DNA from: Gammaproteobacteria bacterium
GTDB lineage: Bacteria > Pseudomonadota > Gammaproteobacteria > Enterobacterales > Alteromonadaceae
Reading direction: 5' to 3'
Assembly: GCA_018825965.1 (NCBI GenBank)
Contig: JAHKAA010000043.1
Location: 96,221-160,220, forward strand
DNA length: 64,000 nt
The position numbers were made by a program, and so were the translations under genes. This document shows positions 1-8,832 of the stretch, piece after piece. Under the pieces are notes generated by a model. That model was not told the DNA's origin and searched no databases. It saw only the letters and a list, made by a program, of their open reading frames with translations. Numbering within the stretch: position 1 is the stretch's first letter; every line of letters starts with the position of its first letter.

Positions 1-215
1 ATCACAGTACCTTGCCTCGTCAGGCCGTTGCCAAATTTCTGAAACAACAGAATCAGCTGAGTTTTAATGAGATGGAAAACTTTATCCGCCATCATCCGGT
101 GCTGACTGAGTTCTGGCAAAGCAATACCCTGACGTCTTACCTGAAAATGTGTCAGCGTGCTGTGGATATGTTGCAGGAGTACCAGCCTGTGCATTCCGAT
201 CGTCTGGCTGGCTGA
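1..215 (+). CDS. 3' end of an unidentified protein, cut by the window edge
   Basis: The reading frame is open from the left edge and stops with TGA at 213-215, so only about the last 70 residues are seen. A TTG at 12 could be read as a start, but the frame continues upstream of it (H-S-T), so this is more likely the tail of a longer gene. The visible part is hydrophilic and probably helical, with no signal peptide, membrane segment or known motif. I do not recognise the family. Confidence 0.5.
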   Translation, partial: HSTLPRQAVAKFLKQQNQLSFNEMENFIRHHPVLTEFWQSNTLTSYLKMCQRAVDMLQEYQPVHSDRLAG

Positions 216-246
216 TCTCTGTGGTGTTCCGTTTTGAAGACAGGGC

Positions 247-477
247 TTAGTCGCGCAGGAAAACTTCTGGTGCCGTGTTAATTTGGCCGTCTTCATCAAT
301 AGAGGCCATTTTAGGTCCGGCTTTGAGTACTGCCACTTTTTGTTGTTCCTGCTGCCGGACAAAAGACAATTCATAACCAAAACGTTGCAACTCAGAAACA
401 GAAAACTTCTGAGCCATACTAAGCATTTCCCAAAAGTAGTTTAAGTCCCGTGGTTCACGTCGCCTCTCCTGTTTCAT
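247..477 (-). CDS. Small conserved hypothetical protein (76 aa)
   Basis: A charged, soluble protein of 76 residues starting MKQERRREPRDLNYFW. An AGGGGA ribosome site lies about 8 bases before the ATG. It starts only 12 bases after the stop of the EVE-domain gene on the same strand, so the two are probably co-transcribed. There is no signal peptide, cysteine motif or membrane segment. I do not recognise a named family; the good ribosome site and tight spacing are the reasons for calling it a gene. Confidence 0.65.
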   Translation of the reverse strand: MKQERRREPRDLNYFWEMLSMAQKFSVSELQRFGYELSFVRQQEQQKVAVLKAGPKMASIDEDGQINTAPEVFLRD

Positions 478-489
478 CTATACTGTCCC

Positions 490-954
490 CTAATTTTTAC
501 TCATTGTGAGTATATGCTGCCACTCTGCTGAACTGACAGGCATCACAGACAATCTGTTGCCCTTTTTCACCAGTGCTAATTGCTCTAGCTTAGTTGACTG
601 TTTGAGTTTGTCGAGGGACAAAAGTTGGGGAAATTTTTCGACAAATTGCAGGTCCACAGCAACCCAGGGTGCCTTAGTGCCACTGGATTTCGCATCAAAA
701 TAAGGACTTAATGAGTTAAACTGGCTTGGATCGGGGTAACTGCTTTGTACCACTTTCGCCAGACCCGCTATACCAATATCTTTGCAGCTGGAATGATAAA
801 TAAACACCAGATCGCCGGCTTTTACCTGATCCCGTAAAAAGTTACGCGCCTGATAGTTGCGTACCCCTTCCCAGACAATGGCTTTGTCCGGTGCTTTAGC
901 AAAATCATCAATGCTGCATTCTTCAGGCTCAGTTTTAAATAACCAATAGTTCAT
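490..954 (-). CDS. EVE domain-containing protein
   Basis: At 154 residues it is a single EVE domain, a PUA/YTH-like fold thought to bind modified bases in RNA or DNA. It opens with the family hallmark NYWLFKTEPEE, followed by W-E-G-V-R-N-Y-Q-A-R-N near residue 30, F-I-Y-H-S near residue 53, and the P-W-V-A-V-D segment near residue 97. It has no partner domain. The 76-residue gene follows directly on the same strand. The family is widespread in bacteria and its substrate here cannot be read from sequence. Confidence 0.92.
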   Translation of the reverse strand: MNYWLFKTEPEECSIDDFAKAPDKAIVWEGVRNYQARNFLRDQVKAGDLVFIYHSSCKDIGIAGLAKVVQSSYPDPSQFNSLSPYFDAKSSGTKAPWVAVDLQFVEKFPQLLSLDKLKQSTKLEQLALVKKGNRLSVMPVSSAEWQHILTMSKN

Positions 955-1094
955 CTGTTTATACTCTGTCGTCTGCGGTAAGGGCGGGGAGACAAACTAC
1001 TTTAGCCTGAATTACCCTGCCTGAACCAGCCAATTTTGCACTCTGCTCTGGCATGCTGCACAATAGAGTCATCACTATTTTTCAGGAGCTGCTC

Positions 1095-1967
1095 ATGAGT
1101 CAGGTTTTGTCCGACTTATTATCCCTTTTAAAACTGGAAACCATAGAACAAGGTTTGTACAGAGGCCAAAGTCAGGATCTGGGGTTTAAAGCTGTGTTTG
1201 GTGGTCAGGTGATGGGGCAGGCCTTGTCTGCGTCTAAAGAAACGGTAGACGCTGATCGTAAAGTGCATTCGTTCCACTCTTATTTTTTGCGTCCTGGTGA
1301 TGCCAGTAAACCTATAGTCTATGAAGTGGAAAATATCCGTGATGGCAAAAGCTTCAGCACCAGAAGAGTCAGCGCTATTCAGTTTGGTAAACCTATTTTT
1401 TATATGACGGCGTCTTTTCAGGCTGAAGAACAAGGCTTTGAACATCAGGAGCTGATGCCCAGTGTGCCGGCGCCTGAAGAGCTGGCCTCTGATTTAGAAT
1501 TCTACCGCGAGCACGCCCATTTAATTCCTGAATCATTGCGTAGCAAGTTTATCTGCGAAAAACCTATTGAAATGCGGCCTGTTGCTTTTCATAACCCTTT
1601 TAATCCGCAGATCAGCCAGGCGAAGCGTTATGTCTGGTTTAAAGCCAATGGCGTGATGCCGGATGATTTACGGGTGCATAAATACCTGTTGGCTTATGCT
1701 TCAGACTTTAACTTCCTGCCAACAGCTTTGCAGCCCCATGGTAAGTCTTTTATGGCGCCTAATATGCAGGTTGCCACTATAGATCATGCCATGTGGTTCC
1801 ATCACGATTTCCGTTTTGACGACTGGTTGTTATATGCAGTAGACAGCCCAAGCGCTTCAGGGGCCAGGGGTTTGGTGCGGGGGCAGTTCTTTAACAGAGA
1901 AGGCATGCTGGTTGCGTCTACCATACAAGAAGGTGTGATCCGCAGCTACGACAAAGCCCGTGTTTAA
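1095..1967 (+). CDS. tesB: Acyl-CoA thioesterase II
   Basis: Cytosolic thioesterase that hydrolyses medium- and long-chain acyl-CoA to free acid and CoA; a double hot-dog fold. The 290-residue product follows E. coli TesB throughout (MSQVLSDLLSLLKLETIEQG at the N-terminus, RGQSQDLGFKAVFGGQV, HSFHSYFLRPGD). The catalytic triad known from E. coli is present: Asp in YASDFNFLP, Thr in ATIDHAMWFH, Gln in STIQEGVIR. I chose the ATG at 1095, with CAGGAG just upstream, over an in-frame ATG at 1053, because it matches the E. coli start. It stands alone, converging on plsB through a shared terminator. Confidence 0.97.
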   Translation: MSQVLSDLLSLLKLETIEQGLYRGQSQDLGFKAVFGGQVMGQALSASKETVDADRKVHSFHSYFLRPGDASKPIVYEVENIRDGKSFSTRRVSAIQFGKPIFYMTASFQAEEQGFEHQELMPSVPAPEELASDLEFYREHAHLIPESLRSKFICEKPIEMRPVAFHNPFNPQISQAKRYVWFKANGVMPDDLRVHKYLLAYASDFNFLPTALQPHGKSFMAPNMQVATIDHAMWFHHDFRFDDWLLYAVDSPSASGARGLVRGQFFNREGMLVASTIQEGVIRSYDKARV

Positions 1968-1982
1968 CTGAGCTTTGGCTTA

Positions 1983-2015
1983 AAAAAACCACCTGCAATT
2001 GAGGTGGTTTTTTTA
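1983..2015. terminator. Bidirectional terminator between tesB and plsB
   Basis: The arms AAACCACCT and AGGTGGTTT enclose a GCAATTG loop, with an A-run on the left and a T-run on the right, so it can end transcription of both convergent genes, tesB (+) and plsB (-). Confidence 0.88.
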
Positions 2016-2048
2016 TGGATGAAATTCAGCTACGAGAGCTCGCCAGCC

Positions 2049-4490
2049 TTATTCAGCCTTCTTTTTCACTATGCTGAGCACAGTTTGTAGTACGTCCGCT
2101 CTTAATAAGCCGTTCACTGTTTGCTGCAATGGCAACAAAATGGCTGTGGCTTCCAGCTCGTTTTGTTCATTGTTATGGCAATAACCTGCTTCGCGTAAAG
2201 CATTAATTAAGGTCGCAAACAGCTGCTTATCATGGTATTCAGGCGAGCTGATGCCATGTAAAGTACTTAAACGTTGCGCCAGTTCATGGCTTTGCTGCTC
2301 CAGATCAGCGCGCGTCAAAGGGCTGTGTAATTGCAGCAGGTTCAGCACCACCGCATAACGTTGCAGCACGTCCTGTGCATTAAAAGCCAGCAGTTCCAGC
2401 ATAAAATGCCCAACCTGCTGAACCGGTGCTGCCTGTAAAGACTGGCCTTTCGTTTCCACTAACTGATGCTGCTGCAATTGGCCCAACACCTGTTCTATGT
2501 AGGAGTTAAACTGATCCAGTTGCAAAAACAACTCGTGCTGCAGCAAAGGTTGTAACAACTGACAGATATTGATCAGCTGCACTTTGCTTAATTGGGCATG
2601 CTGCAACAAAGCAGTTGCCAGAATGGCGGGCAGCATAAATAAATGGCAGACATTGTTGCGATAGTAGCTTAATAAAATCGCATTTTCCGGCGTCAACTGG
2701 ATGATCTGACCAAAGCTGTCCTGGGATACTTCTACCTTTTTCAGCCGAATCGCATGGTCAATCCACTGGCTGACGAAGCCTTCAGGCAGAGTCACACCAC
2801 TGTGGTAAGGCGCATAGTGTTGTAAATTGCGGTAAAACTCCAGTTGAGTGGTCAGCTCCTGCCGGGTCAGAGAATGCTGTCGGGTTGCCAGTAAGCAAGT
2901 GGCAATCAGGTTGATGCTGTTCAGTGCCGCCGCCTGATTAATACGCTGCATAATCACAGTGGAGAGCGTGGCTACCGTTGGATTCAGCCAGGCAGGTTTT
3001 TGTGTATCTGCGGTTTCTGCCGCAGCGCGCCAGTCAGGCACTTGCTGAGTTAAAAAGCTATTTAACGAAATAGGCTGACCAAAGTTAACGTAACCATAAC
3101 CATAGTCCCGCAGTTTCCGTACCGCGCTGAAAACACCACCTATAGATTCTTTTTTCTTGCTGGAGCCTTTGAGCTCTGTCAGGTAAGTATTCACTTCCAT
3201 CACATGCTCATAGCCCAGATAAACAGGCACCAGGCTGATGGGCCTGTCTATGCCGCGTAGCAGTGCCTGCACTGTCATCGCCAGCATGCCTGTTTTAGGT
3301 TGCAATAAACGTCCTGTGCGGCTGCGGCCGCCTTCGGAGTAATACTTGACCGGATAACCTTTGCTGAACAGCTTGCTTAAGTATTCACGAAAGACAGCAG
3401 AGTACAGCTTATCGCCACTGAAACTACGGCGGATAAAAAAGGCTCCACCACGACGGAACAAAGTACCCACAGGCCAGAAATTCAGGTTAATACCAGCTGC
3501 AATATGAGGAGGCGCCAGGCCCTGATGGTAAATCACATAACTCAGCAGCAGGTAGTCCATATGACTGCGATGACAAGGCACATAAACAATTTCATGGCCT
3601 TTTTGCACCAGATCCGTCAGCACCTGACCATTGGTGATTTTTAAACCCGAATAGAGTTTTTTCCATAACCAGCCGAGAAAACGGTCGCCTACTCTTAAGG
3701 TCGACTCGCGGTAATCTGCTGCTATTTCCTCCAGTAGCTTTAATGCTTCAGCACGGGCTTCTTTGATGCTGATTTTTTTGCTTTTGGCTTCGTCTTCTAT
3801 GGCTTTTTTTAAGGCATCTGAAGCGAGCAGGGAGTTAAATAAAGCCGCTCTGTTGGGCAGCTTTGGACCTGTAGCGGCCAGACGTTGGCGGTAAAAGTGG
3901 AACCGCGCCACTCTTAATAACTTGTGGGCAGTCTCTTCGTTGACCGTGGAGTTTTCTATAATTTGGCGCACAGACACCGCTTTGCTGAACCGCACTAAGG
4001 TATGACGGCCTGAAATCAAGACGATAAACAACTTGGCCAGCCAGCTCGGAGATTCAGATTCGCCCAGTATAGACTTCACACTGTTTTCTTTACCCGGAGC
4101 CCGGCCCCAGAGTACAGAAACTGGCAGTAGTTGGGCGGAAAAGTGCGGATCCTGTAAATGAGCCTGTAGCAAAGCCAAGCCCTGCTGTAAGGCGTCGGTT
4201 GAAGCACGACTTCCCCAAAGCACACGAGGCTGCTCAAGAAAAATAATACGGGACAGGCTTTGGTGGCCAACAAGCACTGGTTCCATAGGATCAGGCAAAC
4301 CCAGCTTATGGCAGACGCGGGCTAAAGTGGCTAAGTCGCTGGCCGAAGCTGTTCTGCTGATGTAGAACACGGGTTGTTTGGGATCCAGCGCCAGATTTTC
4401 TGCTACAGGTTCTGGCACTATTTTGCATCTGACCAAAGGTTTGAGAGGCCAGTACAGCACTTTGGCTAACCATGTCATTGGTTTTAACAT
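2049..4490 (-). CDS. plsB: Glycerol-3-phosphate 1-O-acyltransferase
   Basis: Inner-membrane enzyme that puts the first acyl chain on glycerol 3-phosphate, the first step of phospholipid synthesis. At 813 residues it is full length for the proteobacterial PlsB. The acyltransferase motifs are in order: block I HRSHMD (HX4D) near residue 305, block II with GGAFFIRR, block III with YYSEGGRSRTG, block IV with SLVPVYLGYE. The N-terminal and long C-terminal regions are also kept. It is divergent from lexA with about 130 bases between; E. coli has the same pairing, with dgkA between the two genes. Confidence 0.97.
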   Translation of the reverse strand: MLKPMTWLAKVLYWPLKPLVRCKIVPEPVAENLALDPKQPVFYISRTASASDLATLARVCHKLGLPDPMEPVLVGHQSLSRIIFLEQPRVLWGSRASTDALQQGLALLQAHLQDPHFSAQLLPVSVLWGRAPGKENSVKSILGESESPSWLAKLFIVLISGRHTLVRFSKAVSVRQIIENSTVNEETAHKLLRVARFHFYRQRLAATGPKLPNRAALFNSLLASDALKKAIEDEAKSKKISIKEARAEALKLLEEIAADYRESTLRVGDRFLGWLWKKLYSGLKITNGQVLTDLVQKGHEIVYVPCHRSHMDYLLLSYVIYHQGLAPPHIAAGINLNFWPVGTLFRRGGAFFIRRSFSGDKLYSAVFREYLSKLFSKGYPVKYYSEGGRSRTGRLLQPKTGMLAMTVQALLRGIDRPISLVPVYLGYEHVMEVNTYLTELKGSSKKKESIGGVFSAVRKLRDYGYGYVNFGQPISLNSFLTQQVPDWRAAAETADTQKPAWLNPTVATLSTVIMQRINQAAALNSINLIATCLLATRQHSLTRQELTTQLEFYRNLQHYAPYHSGVTLPEGFVSQWIDHAIRLKKVEVSQDSFGQIIQLTPENAILLSYYRNNVCHLFMLPAILATALLQHAQLSKVQLINICQLLQPLLQHELFLQLDQFNSYIEQVLGQLQQHQLVETKGQSLQAAPVQQVGHFMLELLAFNAQDVLQRYAVVLNLLQLHSPLTRADLEQQSHELAQRLSTLHGISSPEYHDKQLFATLINALREAGYCHNNEQNELEATAILLPLQQTVNGLLRADVLQTVLSIVKKKAE

Positions 4491-4561
4491 ATCAAATCCG
4501 TACTTATAAACAGCAGCCAGAATAGCATGGAAGATCTGAGCAGCAAAATTGAGTCTACGAC

Positions 4562-4590
4562 TTGGCAGACCACAAAAGGCTGTATATACT
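4562..4590 (+). promoter_or_regulatory. Predicted sigma-70 promoter of lexA
   Basis: TTGGCA (4562-4567), a 17-base spacer and TATACT (4585-4590) give a near-consensus promoter. The -10 box lies inside the first SOS box. Transcription should begin near 4597, giving an untranslated leader of about 25 bases. Confidence 0.75.
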
Positions 4591-4595
4591 CACAG
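4580..4595 (+). promoter_or_regulatory. LexA operator (SOS box 1)
   Basis: CTG-N10-CAG with an AT-rich centre (CTGTATATACTCACAG), a good match to the gammaproteobacterial LexA site. It overlaps the predicted -10 element, as expected for autorepression. Confidence 0.88.
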
Positions 4596-4601
4596 TATCC
4601 A

Positions 4602-4617
4602 CTGTATAGGTATTCAG
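4602..4617 (+). promoter_or_regulatory. LexA operator (SOS box 2)
   Basis: A second CTG-N10-CAG (CTGTATAGGTATTCAG) starts 22 bases after the first, about two helical turns, so two dimers could sit on the same face. It ends 4 bases before the lexA start codon and occupies the mRNA leader. Confidence 0.82.
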
Positions 4618-4621
4618 CATT

Positions 4622-5251
4622 ATGCGCCCATTAACACCAAGACAAGCCGAAATTCTGCAACTGCTTAAAGATTATCAGGCGGCCTCAGGTATGCCGCCAA
4701 CCCGTGCTGAAATTGCGACTCAGCTGGGGTTTAAGTCAGCCAATGCTGCTGAAGAGCATTTAAAAGCGCTGGCGAAAAAAGGTTTTATCGAAATGATGCC
4801 AGGTACCTCCCGCGGCATTCGTCTGGTTGAAGATGATGCAGCCAATGATGTTGAAGCAGAAGAGCCAGGTTTGCCTCTGATTGGTAAAGTGGCTGCTGGT
4901 CAGCCTATTCTGGCGGCAGAGCATATTCAGCAACGTTATCAGCTCGATGCCAGCTTATTTAAACCCAATGCTGACTTTTTATTAAAAGTGCAGGGCATGA
5001 GCATGAAAGATATCGGCATTCTGGATGGTGACTTATTGGCCGTGCATAAAACAACGGAAGCCCGGCAAGGGCAGATAGTGGTTGCACGGGTGGAAGACGA
5101 AGTCACAGTCAAACGTTTTCGCCGTGAAGGTCAGATGGTGTACCTGCATCCGGAAAATGGTGATTTCGATGTGATTAAAGTCGACTTAAGTCAGCAGCAT
5201 TTTGCGATTGAAGGCCTTGCCGTTGGAGTGATCCGAACCAGCAACTGGTAA
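4622..5251 (+). CDS. lexA: LexA repressor, SOS regulator
   Basis: Represses the DNA-damage response until activated RecA triggers self-cleavage. The 209-residue product has the N-terminal winged helix (MRPLTPRQAEILQLLKDYQ, then TRAEIATQLGFKSANAAEEH) and the S24 peptidase domain. The cleavage bond is Ala92-Gly93 (GKVAAGQP), with catalytic Ser127 (GMSMKD) and Lys164 (EVTVKRF). The start is fixed by alignment with E. coli LexA. There is no clear Shine-Dalgarno sequence because SOS box 2 takes that place. Autoregulation is visible in the two upstream operators. Confidence 0.98.
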   Translation: MRPLTPRQAEILQLLKDYQAASGMPPTRAEIATQLGFKSANAAEEHLKALAKKGFIEMMPGTSRGIRLVEDDAANDVEAEEPGLPLIGKVAAGQPILAAEHIQQRYQLDASLFKPNADFLLKVQGMSMKDIGILDGDLLAVHKTTEARQGQIVVARVEDEVTVKRFRREGQMVYLHPENGDFDVIKVDLSQQHFAIEGLAVGVIRTSNW

Positions 5252-5285
5252 AAAATCTGCCTATTCTCAATAGTTTGCTAATATG

Positions 5286-5325
5286 AAGCACTGGTACGAC
5301 CATTAGGTTTTATTGGTGCTTTTTC
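5286..5325 (+). terminator. Possible lexA terminator
   Basis: AAGCAC (5286-5291) can pair with GTGCTT (5316-5321), extended by wobble pairs and followed by a T-rich stretch. The loop is long, so this is a weak candidate. The rest of 5252-5524, upstream of coxB, shows an AAT triplet run near 5427 and no promoter I can defend. Confidence 0.35.
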
Positions 5326-5524
5326 ATTTTCCGGGTTTACTTCTGTCTGTTCCTTGACTACTTGTTATATGCAACTGATAACAAAACAAAAAATCAGTGC
5401 ACCGATTTATGCAAGTTGAGTCGGGACAATAATAATAATGGCAATTGTGGGAAAAGACGCTGCAGTAGGTACCATGTGTCTTTGATCTGCAATTTGCTTT
5501 GTGCAAAGACAGAGGAGAAGTCAC

Positions 5525-6658
5525 GTGGCGAGAACCAGTTATCTGTGTTGGTCGCTGCTAACCTTTTTGCTTGCGTTTTCAACGCAGTCTGCAGAAATGC
5601 CTTTGAACATGACTCAAGGGGTTACAGAAATCAGTCAGCAGGTTTACAACCTGCATATGAAGATTTTTTACATTTGCTGTGCAATAGGGATAGCGGTATT
5701 TGGGGTGATGTTTTGGTCCATCATTCATCATCGTAAATCAAAGGGCGTTGAACCAGCCCAATTCCATGAGAGCACCAAAGTAGAGTTGCTTTGGACTGCC
5801 TTTCCTGTACTTATTCTGATTTTAATGGCAATTCCCGCCACCCAAACTCTGATAGCGATGGAAGATACCTCGGAAGCTGATGTCACAGTGTTAATCACGG
5901 GATCGCAGTGGAAGTGGCATTACAAATACATGGACCATAAAGTGGAGTATTTCTCTTTATTGGCCACTCCGCGTCAGCAAATCGACAACAAGCTCAGTAA
6001 AGGTGAAAACTACTTGTTAGAAGTAGACCGGCCTTTAGTGATCCCCACAGGTAAAAAAGTCCGCTTTTTAGTGACCTCAGATGACGTGATCCATTCCTGG
6101 TGGGTACCGGCTTTTGCAGTGAAAAAAGATGCGAATCCGGGTTTTATCAATGAAGCATGGACTCGTGTGGATCAGCCAGGTGTTTACCGCGGCCAGTGTG
6201 CAGAGCTTTGTGGTAAAGACCATGGTTTTATGCCTGTGGTGGTGATTGCCAAAGAGCAGGCTGATTTTGATCAGTGGATAGCTCAGGAAGCCGCAACTCA
6301 GGCCGCAGCCAAAGAAGCTGAATTAAAACTGTTGGCGATGAATATGAGCAAAGAAGAGCTGATGACCTTAGGCGAAAAAGTCTATATGGGGTATTGCGCT
6401 GCTTGCCATCAGCCCAATGGCATGGGTATTCCAGGTGTGTTTCCTGCGCTGAAAGGCAGCAAAATGGCACTGGAAAATTTACCTGGTCATATCGACATAG
6501 TGCTCAATGGTAAAACAGGCACTTCAATGCAGGCTTTTGATAAACAACTGACATTAAGCGAAATTGCGGCTGTGGTGACTTACGAGCGCAACGCCTGGGA
6601 CAATAATACGGGTGATCTGGTGCAAGCTGCAGATATCGCCAAAGCACAGTCGAAATAG
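5525..6658 (+). CDS. coxB: Cytochrome c oxidase subunit II with fused cytochrome c domain (caa3 type)
   Basis: Accepts electrons from cytochrome c and passes them through the dinuclear CuA centre to subunit I. The 377 residues comprise a signal peptide, two membrane helices (about 40-62 and 80-105), a periplasmic cupredoxin domain whose CuA ligands sit in HSWWVP and GQCAELCGKDHGFM, and a C-terminal cytochrome c domain with the heme site CAACH near residue 290 and a later axial-Met candidate in TSMQAF. The start is GTG at 5525, 7 bases after AGGAG; an upstream in-frame start at 5501 lacks a ribosome site. First gene of the oxidase cluster. Confidence 0.95.
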   Translation: MARTSYLCWSLLTFLLAFSTQSAEMPLNMTQGVTEISQQVYNLHMKIFYICCAIGIAVFGVMFWSIIHHRKSKGVEPAQFHESTKVELLWTAFPVLILILMAIPATQTLIAMEDTSEADVTVLITGSQWKWHYKYMDHKVEYFSLLATPRQQIDNKLSKGENYLLEVDRPLVIPTGKKVRFLVTSDDVIHSWWVPAFAVKKDANPGFINEAWTRVDQPGVYRGQCAELCGKDHGFMPVVVIAKEQADFDQWIAQEAATQAAAKEAELKLLAMNMSKEELMTLGEKVYMGYCAACHQPNGMGIPGVFPALKGSKMALENLPGHIDIVLNGKTGTSMQAFDKQLTLSEIAAVVTYERNAWDNNTGDLVQAADIAKAQSK

Positions 6659-6667
6659 GGGGCGCAG

Positions 6668-8260
6668 ATGAGTACTGTTACTACAGATCCGCATGCTCAT
6701 GCTGAGCACGAGCATCATGGGCCAGCCAAAGGGTTAAAACGCTGGCTCTACACCACCAACCACAAAGACATAGGTACTTTGTATTTGCTGTTTTCACTGC
6801 TGATGTTTTTTATCGGTGGTGCCATGGCAATGGTGATCCGGGCCGAATTGTTTCAGCCCGGATTGCAAATTGTCGAGCCGAACTTCTTTAATCAAATGAC
6901 CACAGTCCATGGTCTGATTATGGTGTTCGGAGCTGTAATGCCTGCCTTCACTGGCCTGGCTAACTGGTTGATCCCTATGATGATAGGGGCGCCGGATATG
7001 GCATTGCCACGGATGAACAACTGGAGTTTCTGGATCCTGCCTTTTGCATTTAGCATCTTGTTAGCCTCACTCTTTATGGAAGGTGGCGGACCAAGTTTTG
7101 GCTGGACATTCTACGCACCGCTCTCCACCACCTACAGCAATGACAGCACTGCACTTTTTGTGTTTTCAGTTCATATTATGGGCATATCGTCCATTATGGG
7201 CGCTATTAACGTCATAGTGACCATTATGAACCTGCGTGCCCCTGGCATGACGTATATGAAAATGCCATTGTTTGTCTGGACCTGGTTTATCACAGCCTAC
7301 CTGCTGATTGCAGTTATGCCTGTACTGGCTGGTGTTGTCACTATGGTGCTGACCGATAAGTACTTTGGGACCAGTTTCTTTGATGCAGCAGGGGGCGGCG
7401 ATCCTGTGTTGTTCCAGCATATTTTCTGGTTTTTTGGTCACCCTGAAGTGTACATTATGATATTGCCGGCTTTTGGCATTATCTCCAGCATAGTACCGAC
7501 CTTCGCACGCAAACCGCTGTTTGGTTATGCCTCTATGGTGTATGCAACCTCCAGTATTGCGCTGCTGTCCTTTTTGGTCTGGGCGCACCATATGTTTACC
7601 ACCGGTATGCCCGTCGCCGCAGAACTGTTTTTTATGTACTGCACTATGTTGATAGCTGTGCCGACCGGGGTAAAAGTATTTAACTGGGTGGCGACCATGT
7701 GGCGGGGGGCCATGACCTTTGAAGTGCCAATGATGTTTTCTCTGGCCTTTATTGTGCTCTTTACCATAGGCGGCTTCTCTGGCTTGATGCTGGCTATTAC
7801 ACCGGCCGACTTTCAATATCATGATACCTACTTTGTTGTCGCGCATTTCCACTATGTACTGGTGACAGGTGCCATCTTCTCCATTATGGCTGCTGCTTAT
7901 TACTGGCTGCCGAAGTGGACAGGTCATATGTACGATGAAACCTTAGGCCAGTGGCATTTCTGGTGTTCGCTGATTTCTGTCAATGTGCTGTTTTTCCCTA
8001 TGCATTTTGTCGGTTTAGCTGGTATGCCAAGACGGATCCCGGATTACGCCCTGCAATTTGCTGACTTTAATGCGCTGATAAGCATAGGTGGTTTTGCCTT
8101 TGGTTTATCCCAGTTGTTGTTTGTCGCTCTGGTGGTGAAATGTATTAAAGGCGGCGAAAAAGCCACAGATCAGGTATGGGAAGGGGCTGAAGGGTTGGAG
8201 TGGACAATACCCTCTCCTGCGCCTTATCACAGCTTTACAACGCCACCTGAAGTGAAATAG
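6668..8260 (+). CDS. coxA: Cytochrome c oxidase subunit I
   Basis: Catalytic subunit holding low-spin heme a and the heme a3-CuB site where oxygen is reduced and protons are pumped. The 530 residues form about 12 membrane helices. Visible hallmarks are TTVHGLIMVFG (heme a ligand His), HIFWFFGHPEVYIMILP (CuB His with the cross-linked Tyr), WAHHMFTTG (CuB His pair) and DTYFVVAHFHYVL (the heme a3 and heme a ligands). Starts 9 bases after coxB, with ctaG 8 bases behind, so one transcript is likely. Confidence 0.98.
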   Translation: MSTVTTDPHAHAEHEHHGPAKGLKRWLYTTNHKDIGTLYLLFSLLMFFIGGAMAMVIRAELFQPGLQIVEPNFFNQMTTVHGLIMVFGAVMPAFTGLANWLIPMMIGAPDMALPRMNNWSFWILPFAFSILLASLFMEGGGPSFGWTFYAPLSTTYSNDSTALFVFSVHIMGISSIMGAINVIVTIMNLRAPGMTYMKMPLFVWTWFITAYLLIAVMPVLAGVVTMVLTDKYFGTSFFDAAGGGDPVLFQHIFWFFGHPEVYIMILPAFGIISSIVPTFARKPLFGYASMVYATSSIALLSFLVWAHHMFTTGMPVAAELFFMYCTMLIAVPTGVKVFNWVATMWRGAMTFEVPMMFSLAFIVLFTIGGFSGLMLAITPADFQYHDTYFVVAHFHYVLVTGAIFSIMAAAYYWLPKWTGHMYDETLGQWHFWCSLISVNVLFFPMHFVGLAGMPRRIPDYALQFADFNALISIGGFAFGLSQLLFVALVVKCIKGGEKATDQVWEGAEGLEWTIPSPAPYHSFTTPPEVK

Positions 8261-8268
8261 GAGCGGCT

Positions 8269-8832
8269 ATGGCACTGAAGCATCAACCTGTTGTGATTAA
8301 ACTTTGCCTGCTGACCGCAGCCATGTTTGGCTTTGGTTATGCCTTAGTGCCTTTGTACGATGTATTTTGTGATTTAACAGGTTTGAACGGTAAAACCTCC
8401 ACCATGGCGGCTACTGCTGCCGCTGCTATACCGGATAAACAACGGGAAGTGTTGGTCGAGTTTATTGCCCGTCCAAATAACAACATGCCATGGGTTTTTG
8501 AGCCTGTAGTGCATAAACTCCGGGTCCATCCTGGCGAAATTCATCGTATAGATTATCTGGCCCATAATATTACAGGGCGTTCCATGACGGCGCAGGCTGT
8601 GCCTTCGGTCTCACCGGGCCAGGCTGCCTTGTATTTTAATAAAATGGAATGTTTCTGTTTTACCCAACAACATCTGACGGCAGGTCAGCAGTTATTAATG
8701 CCGTTGCAATTTTATGTCGATCCCGCATTACCGGAACAATTCAGCACTATCACTTTGTCCTACACCTTGTATGAAGTGGATGCTGTAGCCCCGGTCACTG
8801 CAGAGACAGCAACAGGGGACAACAATGAGTGA
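8269..8832 (+). CDS. ctaG: Cytochrome c oxidase assembly protein CtaG (Cox11 family)
   Basis: Membrane-anchored copper chaperone that loads CuB of subunit I. The 187 residues contain one N-terminal membrane helix (about 10-30), the GYALVPLYDVFCDLTG motif, and a periplasmic Ig-like domain with the copper-binding CFCFTQQ motif near residue 127. It overlaps the start of coxC by 8 bases, which points to translational coupling. Placement between subunits I and III is normal for this family. Confidence 0.96.
   Translation: MALKHQPVVIKLCLLTAAMFGFGYALVPLYDVFCDLTGLNGKTSTMAATAAAAIPDKQREVLVEFIARPNNNMPWVFEPVVHKLRVHPGEIHRIDYLAHNITGRSMTAQAVPSVSPGQAALYFNKMECFCFTQQHLTAGQQLLMPLQFYVDPALPEQFSTITLSYTLYEVDAVAPVTAETATGDNNE

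Noticed and set aside
5427..5442. AAT triplet run upstream of coxB
   Set aside because: About four units only; too short to call a meaningful repeat.
5362..5736. 124-codon frame overlapping the start of coxB
   Set aside because: It runs through the untranslated region and the coxB signal peptide in another frame and is Cys/Asn-rich without any motif.
7166..7927. 253-codon open frame antisense to coxA
   Set aside because: It mirrors the coxA coding sequence, has a His/Gln-rich composition typical of antisense frames and lacks a ribosome site or recognisable domain.
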